Source: Ampullaceana balthica
Taxonomy: Eukaryota; Mollusca; Gastropoda; Lymnaeidae
Direction of reading: 5' to 3'
Length of the DNA stretch: 64,000 nt
Assembly (NCBI GenBank): GCA_944989445.1
Contig: CALYLW010000016.1
Location: forward strand, 1,824,005-1,888,004
A program made the translations under genes and the position numbers. A model generated the notes under the pieces. It saw only the letters and a program-made list of their open reading frames with translations, was not told the origin of the DNA and searched no databases. Shown here in pieces: positions 44,452 to 57,340 of the stretch. Numbering within the stretch: the stretch's first letter is position 1; every line of letters starts with the position of its first letter.

Positions 44452-47400
44452 TTTATTAAAAGCTATCGCTGACATTTTAAATAAAATATCTTGCTGAGAA
44501 TAAATCCTCGAATGGACGCTTCTTCCCACGCGTCTTGAGATAAAGTTAAAATAATGTATAATAACCTTCAAGAAATAAAATCCTTTTAAATTTTATGTCA
44601 TTATTGGAATAAATTATTCATTGATAGACCAAGATAACCGTTCATAATGCGTCAAATGTCGTCTGTTAACTTTTAGAACTGATTAGAAACTATCATCTAT
44701 TAGCTTCAGTTAATATATTATTTAAAACAGCCTTTCTTAAGATGAGTGACGCTGATGAAACAGATTGTGCTTAGATAAAGCCACGATCTACCATTGTTGT
44801 TGAACATATAGCAGTAATTATTTATGTTTTAGGACAAAGCTGATGTCCACATTAAAAATTCTAACGTTCAGGGATACCCAACGAGACATTATCTCTGTAA
44901 ACCCATGGTCTGGGGCTTTTAAGGTGTACGAATGAACCATTGTATAAACTCACTGTTATAAGAAACACTACTTTTCTGTACCAGTCTGTTAGAGTCGGCT
45001 ATCAGCTAATGTCACGTGATGTGGTGAGATTTGTTGTCTGACTCTAACTATTGCTAGAGTAGAAGCTCGACCACATAATCGGAAAACTATAAAGTATAAA
45101 CGATAATAACACATAATAACAAAATAAATTTCTTTGTAAATGTTTATTGTTTTGCATTGTTGGTCTATAATTTCTTTTGTGATTACAATAATTTGAGAGG
45201 GGAGTACCCGGAAATCATTCTAGTAGCAATGCATCTATTTATAGAATGCAAGAAAACATTTAAAATACTCATGATTGCTATACTGCATTTTACAAAATTG
45301 TGAATTTATTCCAACCTATTTACTTGAAAACGACCTCTTGCCTAATGTGGTTTTAAGCTTCATTTGTTTAACAGTTTGAAATCTTTTGTTCATCACAAAA
45401 ATTCTACATTTGATAAAAGTATAAAAAAGTACAGAAGTATGCCAGACAAATATATCTTCCCTCGTATGCATTACGTATATTGAAATAAAGCTTCAGTGAA
45501 CACATCTCATAAAGCCTTTATGAGAATATTTTATCAATAAATATCTATATACATTAATTGTCATACAAGATACTACATTGCGTTTCTGGAATTCCTTAAT
45601 AAAATTGAAATAACAAAAAATACAACTGAAATATTACACATCTCGTCTTAATCGTATGTATTTCACTTGATTCCGATGAAATCATGAATGTTGACAACAT
45701 TTTAATGGCAATCAAGCGCAATCAGTGTTATAAAACGTCTCCTATAACTTTGGGGGGAAACTACAAAACCAGCAAATGGTAACTGAATTCCTGAATGGAA
45801 CATAATAGAAAAGAACTAAATGTTTTGGCTGAGAATATCTTGAGGCTGAATGCACACCTTCGTGCGCAATAGGAAGACAATTTGTTCAATTCAATCCTTC
45901 TTAAATGTAGAAAAATCTATTTTTATTCTTGCTACCTCAACTTGACGCTGAGACTTGGTGCGTGCACCAACTGAAACCCATTGCCAATCTAACAGGCGAA
46001 TGCCTTCCCTAGCGTAGTTGGCGTTCATCTTGGTGCGCACACTCTCAGCTTACCATTACTATCATTGTCTCAAGCACCATATTGAGAGTGTCGTGGCTTC
46101 ATTTCTCCATTGGATAGTTCCTTTTGGTGCGCAAACGCATTTCAAACCATTAATACAGATCTCTAATCCAACAAATTTGTTTGGTTCTAAGTTTTCGAAC
46201 AACAAAAGTTACTTCCCAGTACTTACTCTTGCAGGACATTTTTTACAAGGGTTATTCCAATGTTATATTAGAACGAACAAAATTGTCTCTTGCACCCGCC
46301 TTTATTTAAACATTATTATTTTCTTCTCTTGTTCAGTACGTTTGCTATTGTTACTTTAATTGTTAAATAATCTCCTAACATCCAGAGATGATGGTTTCAG
46401 ATTGCAGTTTGGTGCTGCGAAGCGAATGATGTAGACCATTTTAAATTTATTTTGAAGATTCGAGCTCTTCAAAACTCCTAATTGTAATTACCAAATACCT
46501 ATAGAAAACCACTGTTTGAAAAGTAGATGTCACGTTGTTTAACCACTCCCTTCAACGAGCGGACGATGTCGAGTATAATAATTTGAATTGGAAGGGCGCT
46601 TGAAATTGTGGGGGGAAAAAAGAACAAAAAATTGAATTAAACAGTTGACGCTCTTCCCTGCCACAAACAGGGTTAAAAAAGCGAAATTAGATAAATCATT
46701 AAAATGCAATGCAATTTCTTCTAATATTTATTGAACTATTAATTTTAAAAAAAATAAAATAAATAAATAAATAAAATTTCACCTAATTGTTTTTTCATCA
46801 TTCAATAACATTTACACGCATACACCAATTTTACCCAAGGTTTTAAATTTTTTTCCCAACAAACCATTGGCAGCTGGGGGTGTGCAGGGGGTGGGGGAGG
46901 GACTTGTGACCAAATGAGTGTCTAGAGGGGGGGTCATGTGACCAGCCGAGTGTCTGGAGGGGGAAAATAGATCGTCCGCCAGTGTGTCGAGATCGCCTGC
47001 TCACTGTAACGGGTTTTAATAGTCACTTATGGGAATGCGTAGAATTAAAGTACACTGCGGGGCTACGATATATCAGAGGCGTATCCTGACAGGGTGTTCT
47101 TATGAGGATTCTAAATGTAGGCGTTTAAAACTTATGAAATGTTTAAAATTGTTTGTTAACGGAGGTGCGTGATAGTGCCGGTATTATTTGTTTTTGAAAC
47201 ATTGATTTTTAAAAACTTTTGTGGTTTTGATTTTAAAGATCTTTTCAGATCTTTTTGTCAAAATCTTGATTTTGAAGATCTTTAGATCACAAATTTTGAA
47301 TTTCGGTACCATGATTTGCATATTATGAGGATGATTCCGGGGTTATAGGGTGATTTGAATCCGCCTCTTCTAAAAAATGCTAAGGAAACAAATTGATTAT

Positions 47401-47640
47401 GTGTGAGTTTGTTGAAATGAATCACTGACATGAAAAACTGCGTTAAAAAATAACGAGGTCTCAAAAAGAGAGAGAAAAAAAGAACTTATTTTAAAGTACA
47501 AGTACAAGCGGAAATATTAAAATTGGGACCATCGAGGGAAGATTTAAAAAAAACAACAATTACTTTGAGAGTATTGCAGTGTCAATAGGGATATTATAGC
47601 ACAGATATAGAGATGTAATTCTAAATATAACAGAACGTGG
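44452..47640. other. 3.2 kb AT-rich DNA, no recognised gene
   Basis: No convincing exon. The word TGGTGCGCA or a close variant recurs at about 45861, 45957, 46031 and 46125, suggesting an ancient repeat with roughly 80-95-bp spacing. GAGTGTCT(A/G)GAGGGGG occurs twice near 46916-46965. AGATC-containing palindromes cluster at 47236-47290. Confidence 0.5.
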
Positions 47641-47669
47641 ATGGAGAGAGAGAAAGAGAGAGAGAGAGG

Positions 47670-47700
<31 letters not shown>

Positions 47701-47870
47701 GGAGAGAGAGAGAGAAAGAGACAGAGAGACAAAGAGAGAGAAAGGAGGGGAGAGATAGGTGGAGGGAGGGAGAAAGAGAGAGAGAGAGAAAAGAGAGAGA
47801 GACAGAAAGAGAGAGAGAGAGAGAAAGGAGGGGAGAGATAGGTGGAGGAGGGAGAAAGAGATATAAAGAA
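47641..47870. repeat. GA-rich microsatellite with an internal duplication
   Basis: (GA)n with AAAG interruptions. The block GAGGGGAGAGATAGGTGGAG occurs at about 47745 and again at about 47829, so a roughly 84-bp segment duplicated. Confidence 0.93.
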
Positions 47871-49466
47871 GAGTGTACGTATTTAATTTGAAAATAAGAT
47901 AGAAAGTGAGGTGTTGTTGGTCTTGTGAGATTGATCTATTAAAAAAATTTATCAATGATGATTAATGTAGGTGATATCTATATAACTGTTGAGATGCTCC
48001 ATACAACACAAGTTTAGAAGCTTTGATCCTGTTTTTAAAACAATATTGATACGTTTAAAATAATGAAACCTTTAAAATTCGCCATTTTCCTGTTCCGGAG
48101 AATTACACAAAGCTTTAAAGTGCATGTGTAAAATATTTAACGTATGTAAATAAGTGGTGTATTACTGTATTTTATTTAAAGTATTTTATTTAAAGCTTTC
48201 TTTCGCGCCATCGACTTGTAAACAACAATCTACTGGACAGTTTTACATCAATTAAAAATATTTGATTCTTTTCAAATTGAAATTGACCCCCCACCCCCTC
48301 GCTCCGTCATGTGATGCTCTACTGCCATAATATCCCTAATCCCTCCACCCGCCCTTATCATAGTCCCTGTTCGTGTCTACACCATGATACACTGACTGTT
48401 TATCCATTAAAACAAAGCGTACAAGCCAAATAGTGTTCCAGCCGTGGTACACAGCAAACATTTCTAGAGAAAGCCTCCAACACCCGACACACGCAATACC
48501 ATCTATTAGGTGGCCTCCAACACACAACACATAACTATTCCAGAAATTGCCTTCAAGGCAAAACCCAAGCCTTTCCAAATATTGCCTTGTTTCACAACTT
48601 GCTGTTCGATAGACGCTCTCTAAGTAAAATGATATATGTGAGCAAACATTACTTCTCGCAGCTTCTTCTAACACGTCCTATTCAATCATCGGTCTCCAAG
48701 ATCTGATGCGAGAACCTTTTAGCTAACGAAAATGTCCACGTTTCATAGAAGGTTCAACCATTTTGTACGTCATACTTGACACAATGAATGGATAAGTATT
48801 CATACATGTGTGTGTAGTATTGTCAAAGAGATATCATATCCTGTGCCAACTCTTAGTAGCAGCTATTAGAGACAGAAAAATGTCTATCATTTAATAGTAC
48901 ACTTGCTAAAATGTAAGATATTGTTTCGATCATTTAAAAAAAAGAACTACTGGATACCCAGGGACATAGCTACAATAATTACCACCCTCTCCAGAGGAGG
49001 GAAGTGGTTACATAATCCACACAACCCCCAGCCTCCTATGATGACATAGGTGTGGTAAAATTTCAACCATTTTTACATTTCTAACAAAATAAAAAAAAGC
49101 CGATATGGGAAGAACCTCCCGTCAGGCTAAAGACAAGACCAGTTTTTAGTTTACCCTGATCATAGACACATAACTCACTTCTGTCATCAGTTAAGTTTCT
49201 TTCGTCAACACAGCGCCCTCTATCTTCTCAATAAATGAACCATCTACCTATCACGCAAACTGTTATTTCAAACCTCTACCACAGGTCACTCTCCAGACCC
49301 GGTCACCGCAAGGCTAACTCGTAGTAGCCTCGGACCCGTTAAAGAACGGGGCCATATAAATTATTGTACACACTGATGTAAGGGGAGACAAGTTGTAGAC
49401 GGCAAATAAAACATTGGCTCGTTAGTGGGTAACCTTAAAGAGTTTTATCATTTTTGACTTCTACAG
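47871..49466. other. AT-rich DNA, no recognised gene
   Basis: TGTATTTTATTTAAAG is partly duplicated at 48167-48195. A 112-codon minus frame (48336-48674) contains GCCTCCAACAC twice and shows no domain. Nothing supportable. Confidence 0.5.
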
Positions 49467-49659
49467 CTTATTCCATCAAAAGGGAGCCGTGTACAATGTA
49501 CATACACAATTTAGATACAGTAGTAAACACGATAACACGTTTGAGTACCAGTGATTTCATTGCAGTAAGAGTGCTTGAGTTAAAGAAAGAATTACATTCT
49601 GCAGAAAGACGATTTTTAAGCAAACTATTGATGTGTATGGGTGGCAATTATCATGTGTG
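49467..49659 (+). other. possible exon, unrecognised
   Basis: A strong acceptor-like tract (TTTTTGACTTCTACAG) is followed by an open frame to a TGA: AYSIKREPCTMYIHN, then TRLSTSDFIAVRVLELKKEL and HSAERRFLSKLLMCMGGNYH. The second half looks like an amphipathic helix. An internal GTAAGA after FIA could alternatively act as a donor. No family recognised and no neighbour exon to test the phase. Confidence 0.25.
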
Positions 49660-52039
49660 AGGAAGGAACGTATTTAATTTATAAAATAAGAAATATTAAT
49701 AATAGGATTTTTTTTTAAAGCCGACGAAGAATTATTATATATATTTTCTACAATCATACTTTACAAGAAAACTATCAGGAACTTTTTCCAAATTCACAGG
49801 CATTGTTCTCGGTCTATTCCTACCCTACTGACGATACAAAACCGTGGACCAGAATTTCCTATTGTTAATTGTCTTTAAATATTTTTTATCAATTATCAAT
49901 AGATAATTTTCAAAGAGAGTATAAAGAAGCCATGCGGTTTATCAATAATACATGTATTATCTGTTAGACTTTAACAATTGTATTTATTTTTTTAAAAATT
50001 CTTCCGAACAGTCATTACCATTGACGCTGGGAAAATATATCGAAAATATATCGAAAATATATCGACTGTTTGACATTACTGTCGAGCAAAAAATATACCT
50101 GAACAAATTATGCCCCCTCCCTTTTTGTCTTGGTTCCTTCCTGTACAAATTGTCTCAAACCACAGAACCTATCATATCTCTATACATAATTGATAAGGAA
50201 TCATTATTACGTCTAACAGCACAACTATTAGTGTCCATCCTAATCTATTACATAGGCGCATCCTTGCGGCGCCACCAGGCGGGCCCGAACCGCAAGGACT
50301 GCGTCCATCGGGGGTACTATTGCTGATCAGCGGAACGGAACAGCTCCTGGGGCTAACGTGAGACCTGAGTATTTCATGGGCCCTAATTAGTCACGTGGAA
50401 TAGATGAAGCCATTAACGGTGAACATTTGGGACAAACAACCGTAGGGCAGGGAAACAAACTGAAAATTTACAAAGATGTCCACCACACCCATGTTTGGCT
50501 GTGAGTTGAAATCAAAATAAGTATCAATAGTAGATTTATATACTTAAGTGTCCGTTTCAGATGAGCCAGTGAAAGTCAACATAAAAAACCACACTGAATG
50601 AAACGAAAATAGTAAAACAACTTTGGCCTCTTCACATCTTGGCTCTAGAATCTGTAGAGATTTATTGGCAACTGGTGGCATAGAAGATATTTCAAGAAAT
50701 AGAAACCAAACGTTGAAACGTGTGTGTGTGATTTGATGCCCTTATAATAAACATGTTTCAGGCTTTTAGATAAAAGTAAACGAATTTGGATCCAAGAATT
50801 TCACTATATAAACAAAAACTGAATATATGATGGTGCGTGAGAAACTCTAAGAGTGCAACTGAGAGACGTAAAAGTTTTCTATCGATTTCAGACTTTTAGG
50901 GTAAAGAAATAGGACATCAGCAACTTCACGGAGACGCCGTTGCGCATTGTATTGTAATCGATTTGATCATGAAACACAAGGACGGGCTAATTGAGTTAGA
51001 CAGTAGATCTATTCACATAAATGGCAGCCAAACAATAGATTTAACAGAATAGATTTAATCTCCTAATGGGTCTTTTCTCATATGAAGAGAGTCTGTTAGC
51101 GGGGACAATTTTCATGATTTGAAAAAAATAATTCTATTAAAAACTATTTATATGCTTTATAAAATTCCGTATTCATTAGTTAGTTTATTTATTTACAAGT
51201 CACGTAAATGCTTTATACATAAGAAAACTAAATCACGAGAAAACCCATCAGGTAACCCGCATCATGGGCGAAATAATATCGCGCATGAACTTTAACTCTA
51301 CGGGGAAAAAAGGTTGGAAGGACTTTTATTATTTTTTTTTAATTAGTTTTTTAGAGGCACGAATTTTTTTTCGTTCGCAGCAGCCAAAGCGTTAGTTATA
51401 GCACTGAGAGGACGTAAAAATGCATCGAATTAAAAAAAAATCAGAGCTACGCGGTCGATGAGTAAACATTAGTCTTTTTTATACACGGGTTCAAGAGCGT
51501 CTTAGAGATTTAGAAAGAAACTTTTCAAATTACGTAGACATTTTAATAGCGGAACCGGAAATTGAGAATGTATCTCCTGTAACGAGTTTCTCGCCGTTAA
51601 CTCCATTTAAATCAAGACAGGCAAGGGACACAAGAACATTTGAACGATTCGACATCTTGATCTACCTTGAAATAGAGTGAGATTTTATTTAGAGAAATAC
51701 TGGGGAAAATCCATGCGTAAGTAATTTAATCACACGGTACTACTCTCTAAACATTAGTTTTATTTTTAAAAAAATAGATCGATAAATAGATAAATAAATA
51801 AATACATCTTGTTTTTATAATGCTCAATGTGATCTAATAACTTCACATAATCATATTTTATGTTGGAGCACTTTGAAGGTATTTGAATATTAAAAATTCA
51901 TTGTCTTTAAGGAGTGTTGAAATGTCAGTTTTTGCCCAAAGTAGACTTTTATTTTGTTGCGATTTCTTCTAGACACATAAAAAATAATAATTAAAGTAGA
52001 TGATTTATAAAAAGCCTTTGGACTGACGTACAATCCTGA
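49660..52039. other. AT-rich DNA, no recognised gene
   Basis: AAAATATATCG repeats three times at 50033-50063. CCTTGCGG and CCGCAAGG (near 50262 and 50290) form an 8-bp stem around a GC-rich loop. A 124-codon plus frame (49952-50326) runs over these and has no domain. Confidence 0.5.
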
Positions 52040-52250
52040 TACAAGCAAAGCAAGACACGCAAACCAAGACACGCAAACCAAGGATACGGAGTCATCACAT
52101 GTAAACCAAGACACGCAAATAAAGATATGTAAACAAAGACACGCCACCGCAGACATGGAAATCAAATCACGCATAACCAAGATATGCAAACCAAGACACG
52201 CAAACCAAGACACGCAAACCAAGACACGCAAACCAAGACACTCAAACCAT
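52040..52250. repeat. 14-bp degenerate minisatellite
   Basis: Units of AAACCAAGACACGC, some decayed (AAATAAAGATATGT, AAATCAAATCACGC). Best preserved at both ends of the array. Confidence 0.85.
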
Positions 52251-52920
52251 TTCATTTGGCTCCTGGCCGATGAGTTCCGTCAACCCTAGAGGACAACTCG
52301 CTTTAAGAAAAGTAAATAAAACCTTTGAGATGCCATAGGTACAAAGTCTTTCTTACAATGACAAAGTCCGGCGACTGCTACCAGGTTTGTGGTGTCAAGA
52401 CCTACCCCCGACTCATGTTTTCATTTAAGCTGTCTGGGTGAATGGATATAATTTGCTATCCTGATAACTAACGTGTCCTAAAAGAAAAGCCTTACACCCC
52501 GTGGGTCATACACCATATCTCAACCGTGACGAACGGCTAAAAAAAATTCAAAGATATAATTCCTCCAAATAATTTCTGTGACAAATTAAATACTCATATT
52601 ATGTCTCTTTTTGTATCTCTAAATTTAACCTATGTTTAAGATTGCTTTAGTGCTTGCGTATTCAGTCATCAGAGGATGTCCACTTAACACGTCACATAGC
52701 CAACGCTTTGCCGCCTAACCGTTTAATTTAAATGAAGTTTCCATTCTTAGGCCCACTGGTCAAGTGCAATAATAGTCCCCGGTCCCATTTGTTTTCCTTG
52801 GACCCAGTGCGACGGTAGGGTTTAAACTTAACTGTCCAAAGTTTATCCTTTGTTAACCACTTGGGAGTATTTCAAGCTATAAAGTAAACGAGTCTCATCT
52901 GTTAGATATTGTGATAGCAC
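52251..52920. other. unique DNA, no gene seen
   Basis: Nothing recognised. Confidence 0.5.
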
Positions 52921-54167
52921 ACAGAACACCCACAGTTGTCACATATCTCAACCATATCACCCACAGTTGTCACATATCTCAACCATATCAACCACAGTTG
53001 TCACATATCTCAACCATATCACCCACAGTTGTCACATATCTCAACCATATCACCCACAGTTGTCACATATCTCAACCATATCAACCACAGTTGTCACATA
53101 TCTCAACCATATCACCCACAGTTGTCACATATTTCAACCATATCACCCCCAGTTGTCACATATCTCAACCATATCACCCACAGTTGTCACATATCTCAAC
53201 CATATCAACCACAGTTGTCACATATCTCAACCATATCACCCACAGTTGTCACATATCTCAACCATATCACCCACAGTTGTCACATATCTCAACCATATCA
53301 ACCACAGTTGTCACATATCTCAACCATATCACCCACAGTTGTCACATATATCAACCATATCACCCCCAGTTGTCACATATCTCAACCATATCACCCACAG
53401 TTGTCACATATCTCAACCATATCACCCACAGTTGTCACATATCTCAACCATATCACCCACAGTTGTCACATATCTCAACCATATCAACCACAGTTGTCAC
53501 ATATCTCAACCATATCACCCACAGTTGTCACATATTTCAACCATATCACCCCCAGTTGTCACATATCTCAACCATATCACCCACAGTTGTCACATATTTC
53601 AACCATATCACCCCCAGTTGTCACATATCTCAACCATATCACCCACAGTTGTCACATATCTCAACCATATCACCCACAGCTGTCACATATCTCAACCATA
53701 TCACCCACAGTTGTCACATATTTCAACCATATCACCCCCAGTTGTCACATATCTCAACCATATCACCCCAGTTGTCACATATCTCAACCATATCACCCAC
53801 AGCTGTCACATATCTCAACCATATCACCCACAGTTGTCACATATCTCAACCATATCACCCACAGTTGTCACATATCTCAACCATATCACCCCCAGTTGTC
53901 ACATATCTCAACCATATCACCCCCAGTTGTCACATATCTCAACCATATCACCCACAGTTGTCATATATCTTAACCATATCACCCACAGTTGTCCCATATC
54001 TCAACCATATCACCCACAGTTGTCATATATCTCAACCATATCACCCACAGTGGTCATATATCTCAACCATATCACCCACAGTTGTCACATATCTCAACCA
54101 TATCACAGACAGTTGTCATATATCTCAACCATATCACCCACAGTTGTCACATATCTAAACCATGGTG
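52921..54167. repeat. 31-bp minisatellite, about 40 copies, open in all three plus frames
   Basis: The unit is TCACATATCTCAACCATATC plus ACCCACAGTTG. Common variants are ACCCCCAG, CAACCACAG, ATATTTCAACC and ACAGCTG. Because 31 is not a multiple of 3, each unit is read in all three frames in turn, and none contains a stop. Overlapping frames of 345-416 codons result and are artefacts. One unit at about 53766 is one base short. Confidence 0.95.
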
Positions 54168-54599
54168 TAATTAGAAGTATGCTGGTATCAACTATATCTC
54201 TGTTTCGGGTTTCATAATAAACTATATCCCATGTTAGTAGGTAGTAATATTTTAATACTTCTTGTGCACTTTTCGAAATAACCAGACTTGTTTAAGCGGC
54301 GTTCACATTTGGTCATAATAATATTTCTAAACGGAGATTACCCAACAATATTTGACAAACATTTATTTGCTGCATACAATTTTTTTATACACAAATATGT
54401 GCAATAGCCAAATATTTTCGCTATGATAATTAATAAAGTGAACAAACATTGTAATGCTATATTTTCGTTAAATAACAATCAAACACGCCAGATAAAGCCA
54501 TTTTAAATTGACATTAAAGTTTTCAAATGCATACACTTATTTTGCTTTTTTAAATGTTAAAAAGGCATTAAAAGCTAATTCAAAAAGAACGCCCACTCT
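54168..54599. other. AT-rich DNA, no gene seen
   Basis: Nothing recognised. Confidence 0.5.
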
Positions 54600-55080
54600 C
54601 TCCTTTCCTATATATGCTCTTACTACTCTCTTCCTACTATTGCTCTCTTTGGGTCTGGATTTCACCGTAGCTAAGTTTTAATTTCTTTATATTCGTTTTA
54701 TTTTTGTACCTTTTGTTCGCTGAAGAAGGCTCTTTTGCTGAAATGTTCGCTGCTTTGTGACGTCTTGTCATGGTCACTCATACCTTGTTTGCATGTTATC
54801 CATCTAGTTAAATATACTTTGCTGAGCCCCATGCCTGCTCCACGATGTCCCTTTTGTTCCCTTTCTGCCTATACAAAAATCACCTGAGAATTTGTCATTA
54901 GATTTTATGGTTAATAGATATAAGTTGACCTCGAGGTCTCTATTAACCTAAGTAAAATGTGTTCTTGTTTTTCTGGCCATCCCTGTGATGGGGCCTATTT
55001 TGTATCCTGGAAAGGATGGGAAATTCCACTGTTGAAATAAAGTTCTAGCCCACGATCACTTTGGTTTTTATACTGTTACT
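54600..55080 (+). mobile_element. possible 3' remnant of a different Penelope-like element
   Basis: GCTGAAGAAGGCTCTTTTGC then TGAAATGTTCGCTGC (54719-54753) resembles the 3' signature of the local Penelope elements (CTGATGAAGGCATTAGCCGA then AACG). An AATAAAGTTCTAGCCC tail follows at about 55037. No coding region remains. Confidence 0.33.
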
Positions 55081-55937
55081 TCTCCGATACTTCTTCTTCT
55101 ATTTGCAATCATTAGTATAAAGAGAGATCCTTTCAAATGTTTATAGAATTTAAATAAAAATACAAGAAAACGAATGGAAACACATAATTAAATGAAAAAC
55201 GCCAGAAAGCAAAAGCGAATGACGTCATCTTATTGGGTAATTACAGCAATAAACACAATTCTTACAGAAGACCTCTTAAGCCATCAGCAATGACCAGGCT
55301 GAAAAATGGAATTAAAGGAATGTTTTAATAAAAATTGTCTATGGAATCCTGCTGTGGCTTTAATGTGCTCAGCTTGTTTCTGATAAGAAATGGGACGTGA
55401 AAATCCGTTGCTAAGCAAAACAAGTGGGGGCCTTGATATAGCGAGAGAGAGATAATTTTAACGCGACACTAAACCGAGTCCCTGTGCTTCTAACTCGATT
55501 GTGTGGAAAAGGTGAGGGGACGTAATCGAATTTCCCCACGACTGGACTTAAGCTTTCGTTTTACTTCAACGTGCCGCTTTATCAGGTTTAATAGCATGCG
55601 AATATCCGATGTCCTGCTATAAAAACGTAGCCAAATTAAAGTTTTAAATGAGCCCTTCTTTGTACTTTACCCAGTAATGTGACAGGTGAAAAACTGATAC
55701 AATTGTTTAAAAGAAATGTATCTTTCATATTAGCAAACATATAATGAAAATATCTATGTATCGCGTAGCAAACATTAACTCACTGTAACATTTCATTATA
55801 CTTTCCGTTATCTTGAGGTTTGAAAGAATGACGTCTGCTTCATTTGAATCGAGTGAGATTAAGACGCTCCGCTCTTCTTGATTACCTAATGCTTGAACTA
55901 TGAAGTCCAAAATAACATCTCATCTCACCCCATCTCG
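55081..55937. other. unique DNA, no gene seen
   Basis: Nothing recognised. Confidence 0.5.
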
Positions 55938-56246
55938 TTATTCTCTCTCTCTATCTCTCTCTCATTTTCTATATCTCTTTCCGTCTTTCTCTCTCTCTTT
56001 CCGTCTCTCTCTCTCTCTTTCCGTCTTTCTCTCTCTCTTTCCGTCTCTCTGTCTCTCTTTCCATCTCACTTTCTCTCCCTCTTTCCGTCTTTCTCTCTCT
56101 CTCTTTCTCTTTCCGTCTCTCTCTTTCCCTTTCCGTCTCTCTCTCTCCCTCTCTCTTTCCGTCTATCTCCCTCTCTCTCACTTTCTTTCGTCCACTTTCC
56201 GTCTCCCTCTTTCTTTTTCACTCTCTCCGTCTCTCTCTCTTTCTCT
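55938..56246. repeat. pyrimidine-rich CT microsatellite with TTTCCGTCT periodicity
   Basis: (CT)n tracts are separated by CTTTCCGTCT at roughly 20-bp intervals. Long Ser/Leu/Phe frames on plus and Arg/Glu frames on minus are compositional. Confidence 0.92.
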
Positions 56247-56997
56247 AAACGCACATCAATCCCGTGTATTCAATATGACTCATTAAACCCGATGATGTAA
56301 AACAACTAGCGCACCATCGATGTGAATTGAAAACATGAAGTCTTGTTTGCTAATTAAAATTATTTAACATTATTTTCAATACTTCTTAGAATCTTGCAGC
56401 CGGTATAATATAACAGATGTATTTATTTCGAGAACCTCTGCTGTGCAGCAAACCCTGTCCTCGGTAATTCAGGTCCTTTGGAAACATTCGTTAAAACTTA
56501 AACATAGACTTTTAAAAATTTTAACTGGTGTAAACCTAGTGCTTTCTGGTTTTGATAGAGATTGTGATAAATAACTGTTAGTAATTCGGAGTGAAAGAAG
56601 CAAATTTACTCTTCATGGCCAGTCTTTAAATTCTTGTTAAGACTTCATGCAGCGTTAAGGTTTAAAAAAAGGGCACTCACTCACGTACTGCATTGTCAAT
56701 TCATGTGTCCCAGTTCCTCCCCATGACACCCGAGTCAATCCCCAGATTAGGTCATCCGCCATGGGAAGTAACCAACCCCTCTAGGGGAGGCTAATCCAAC
56801 GGTCTGACGCTCGGTTATTTTAATTGGTGTAATAAATTTGGTAGTGTTGGAGAGATAGAGAGAGGACCCATCGTTGTTAAGATTAGAGCAGGTGGAAGCA
56901 AATTGTAATTTTTATTAATTATTAAGTTTTTTTTGTTTTTTTTAAACTGCCAGAGTTTTTTTTCATCGTTGACCATTAATTTGGTACCAGACCATTG
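56247..56997. other. unique DNA, no gene seen
   Basis: CCCCTCTAGGGGAGG near 56776 is a small palindrome. Nothing else recognised. Confidence 0.5.
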
Positions 56998-57340
56998 TCT
57001 GGAATACTTCATATAGAATGGGACTGCAATAAAGCTTTTACATAAAATACAAAATACACAAACAAATTGTGCAATGAAAACAATAAATTTGAGCTTTATT
57101 TTTAGACTGATACGACAGTAAACGTTTCGGCTAATGCCTTCATCAGTACAACATAAAATACATTCTTACAATACTTACATAAGTAATAATAACATTCTTA
57201 AAAACATATTGTATTTTAAAATATTTATGTTAAATAAAAAGAAAGGAAAAACAAAAACAAACATGGACACAGGATATAGCAAAAAAGGGGGAAGTATCCA
57301 AAGTTACAGTAAAAACCACAACGGGAACAAGATTATGCAG

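Noticed and set aside
44371..44571. Glu/Arg-rich minus-strand frame
   Set aside because: Translation of the (CT)n microsatellite complement.
52911..54217. Three overlapping repeat proteins of 345-416 residues
   Set aside because: All three plus frames are open over a 31-bp repeat, so openness is a property of the unit, not of selection.
55893..56300. Ser/Leu/Phe-rich membrane-like protein
   Set aside because: Translation of a CT-rich microsatellite.
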